Assembly (NCBI GenBank): GCA_964526785.1
Contig: CAZGMJ010000020.1
Location: 1 to 64,000, forward strand
From: CAZGMJ01 sp964526785
Lineage (GTDB): Bacteria; Planctomycetota; Phycisphaerae; Sedimentisphaerales; Anaerobacaceae
Reading direction: 5' to 3'
DNA length: 64,000 nt
The notes under the pieces: generated by a model
Seen by the model: only the letters and a program-made list of their open reading frames with translations
What the model was told of the DNA's origin: nothing
Databases searched by the model: none
Part shown: piece after piece, positions 62,987 to 64,000 of the stretch
How the letters are laid out: each line of letters opens with the position of its first letter
Position numbering within the stretch: the first letter of the stretch is position 1
Program-made: the position numbers and the translations under genes

Positions 62987-64000
62987 CTACCCCTCGGCCG
63001 GTTCCACATCCGCAAAAGGCACCTCGATCTGCTTGCCCGCCAGCAAAACAACAACCGTCTGCCGCTTGCGATGGACCTTGTCGATAATGCCGTCCCGCCG
63101 AAACGACACGACGCGCACCGTATCACCCTTACCCACGCCTTCCATGAACTTCGCATGACGTTCCGCCAGAGGCGTGCTGTCCGCGGCGGTCGAAATGTCT
63201 CTGCAGAGCGCGTCGGCCGGCTCCCTCCAGGTCTTCGGCGCATTCTGCATCCGCCGCGCATACTCCTCCACGATCCGTCGGATCCTCTGCATGGACTCGT
63301 CGATAACCTTGTCCGCCCGTCGCTGCAGCCGCTCACCTTCCGCCCGGACGCGCCGCAGCCGCTCCTTCGCCTTTGCCCGCACCTGTTTTGCATCATCCAG
63401 AACGTGTTGGGCCTTCCGTCGCTTGCGCTCCGTATCCTCCCGAATGCTCTGCACCTGATTGATCAATTCCGCTCCGCTGTCCTCGCCGCTGTCCAGCAGT
63501 TCTTTCGCCTGGTGCACAACTTTATCAGGCATCCCCAGGCGGCTCGCTATCGCCAGCGCGTTGCTGCTTCCCGGCGTGCCGATCATCAACTGATACGTCG
63601 GCTGCAGCGTCTCGACATCGAAACGCACCGACGCATTCTCCGCACGCATCGTCGTATACGCGTACGTCTTCAACTGCCCCAGATGGCTCGTCGCGATAAT
63701 CCGCCCGTGCCGCTTGAGCAGCGCATCGAGTATCGCCGTGCTCAGCACCGACCCTTCCACCGGATCGGTTCCCGCACCCAACTCATCCAGCAGCACCAGC
63801 GTCCTGTTATCCGTCTTGTCCAGAATATGAACGATCTGCCGCATGTGCGCCGAAAACGTGCTCAGACTCTGTTGAATGCTCTGCTCGTCCCCGATGTCCG
63901 CGAACACCTGCCGAAACACGGATACCTTCGAATCCGACCGCGCCGGAATATGCATCCCGCTCTGAGCCATCAGCATAAGCAGTCCGACCGTCTTGAGCAT
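62987..64000 (-). CDS. mutS2: MutS2-family ATPase, 3' part only
   Basis: The gene continues past the window edge, so the N-terminal core is missing and only the last 337 residues are seen. VLLDELGAGTDPVEGSVL (Walker B with signature), ATSHLGQLK and a long coiled coil (about 175-255) mark MutS2. A KOW-like end (KGDTVRVVSFRRDGIIDKVHRK) follows. The C-terminal Smr endonuclease domain of Bacillus MutS2 is absent: the stop comes right after the KOW region, and only 90 bases separate it from folK. MutS2 acts on recombination intermediates or stalled ribosomes. Convergent with folK. Confidence 0.9.
   Translation of the reverse strand: MLKTVGLLMLMAQSGMHIPARSDSKVSVFRQVFADIGDEQSIQQSLSTFSAHMRQIVHILDKTDNRTLVLLDELGAGTDPVEGSVLSTAILDALLKRHGRIIATSHLGQLKTYAYTTMRAENASVRFDVETLQPTYQLMIGTPGSSNALAIASRLGMPDKVVHQAKELLDSGEDSGAELINQVQSIREDTERKRRKAQHVLDDAKQVRAKAKERLRRVRAEGERLQRRADKVIDESMQRIRRIVEEYARRMQNAPKTWREPADALCRDISTAADSTPLAERHAKFMEGVGKGDTVRVVSFRRDGIIDKVHRKRQTVVVLLAGKQIEVPFADVEPAEG

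Noticed and set aside
1..64000. CRISPR array, insertion sequence, prophage or integrative element
   Set aside because: No regularly spaced repeats, no transposase or integrase, no att-type duplications at a tRNA.

Overview
The window reads as chromosomal DNA of a planctomycete-like bacterium, most likely from the anaerobic Phycisphaerae side of the phylum. This placement is an inference from gene content. The supporting genes are several prepilin-type proteins with an H-X9-DG (or H-X9-DY) signature, an exported PQQ-type beta-propeller giant, an exported sulfatase, SGNH and GH-A-type hydrolases, an S55 (SpoIVB-like) exported protease and a McsA-McsB protein-arginine kinase pair. Most of the window is well-packed housekeeping sequence. 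I found no phage, insertion sequence, CRISPR array, rRNA or tRNA.

Layout. 0.6-5.4 kb: aspS, an MscS-type channel and a sensor histidine kinase with a c-type heme motif. 5.5-11.2 kb: exported S9 peptidase, a coiled-coil lipoprotein and an exported glycosidase-like protein. 11.4-16.2 kb: coaD, mcsA-mcsB and dnaK; the dnaK upstream region carries a near-consensus sigma-54 site and a sigma-32-like site. 16.4-22.2 kb (minus strand): SGNH hydrolase, mnmE, yidC and a metallophosphoesterase. 22.4-26.2 kb: lptB, def, fmt and rsmB. 26.3-32.9 kb: sulfatase, a dnaA upstream region with DnaA-box-like sites, dnaA, and a 1047-aa exported fusion of a methyltransferase-like fold with a beta-propeller. 33-41.8 kb (minus): DinG-family helicase, TPR protein, nadK, dxs and ispA. 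41.9-47.2 kb: miaA, then on the minus strand an ATP-cone protein, nrdR, a parvulin, a methanogen-type thymidylate synthase-like gene and a small membrane protein. 47.3-50 kb: ribE, pdxA and rsmA behind a good sigma-70 promoter. 50.2-53.9 kb: four prepilin-type genes in an A-B-A-B arrangement. 53.9-59 kb (minus): S55 protease, anchored beta-propeller and class I fumarase alpha subunit. 59.2-62.9 kb: TPR membrane protein, RluD-type synthase, FolM-like SDR, folB and folK. 63-64 kb: the 3' part of mutS2, cut by the window edge.

How the genes fit together. Deformylase, formyltransferase and RsmB act on translation start and the ribosome. LptB and YidC serve the envelope. McsAB and DnaK form a protein quality-control neighbourhood. 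Dxs and IspA make isoprenoids. NrdR, the ATP-cone protein, the ThyA-like enzyme and FolM/FolB/FolK bear on deoxynucleotide and folate supply. The least explained parts are the A-B-A-B prepilin module, the exported methyltransferase-propeller fusion, the heme-motif kinase and the dnaK promoter region. All calls come from reading sequence and motifs; no database search was possible.
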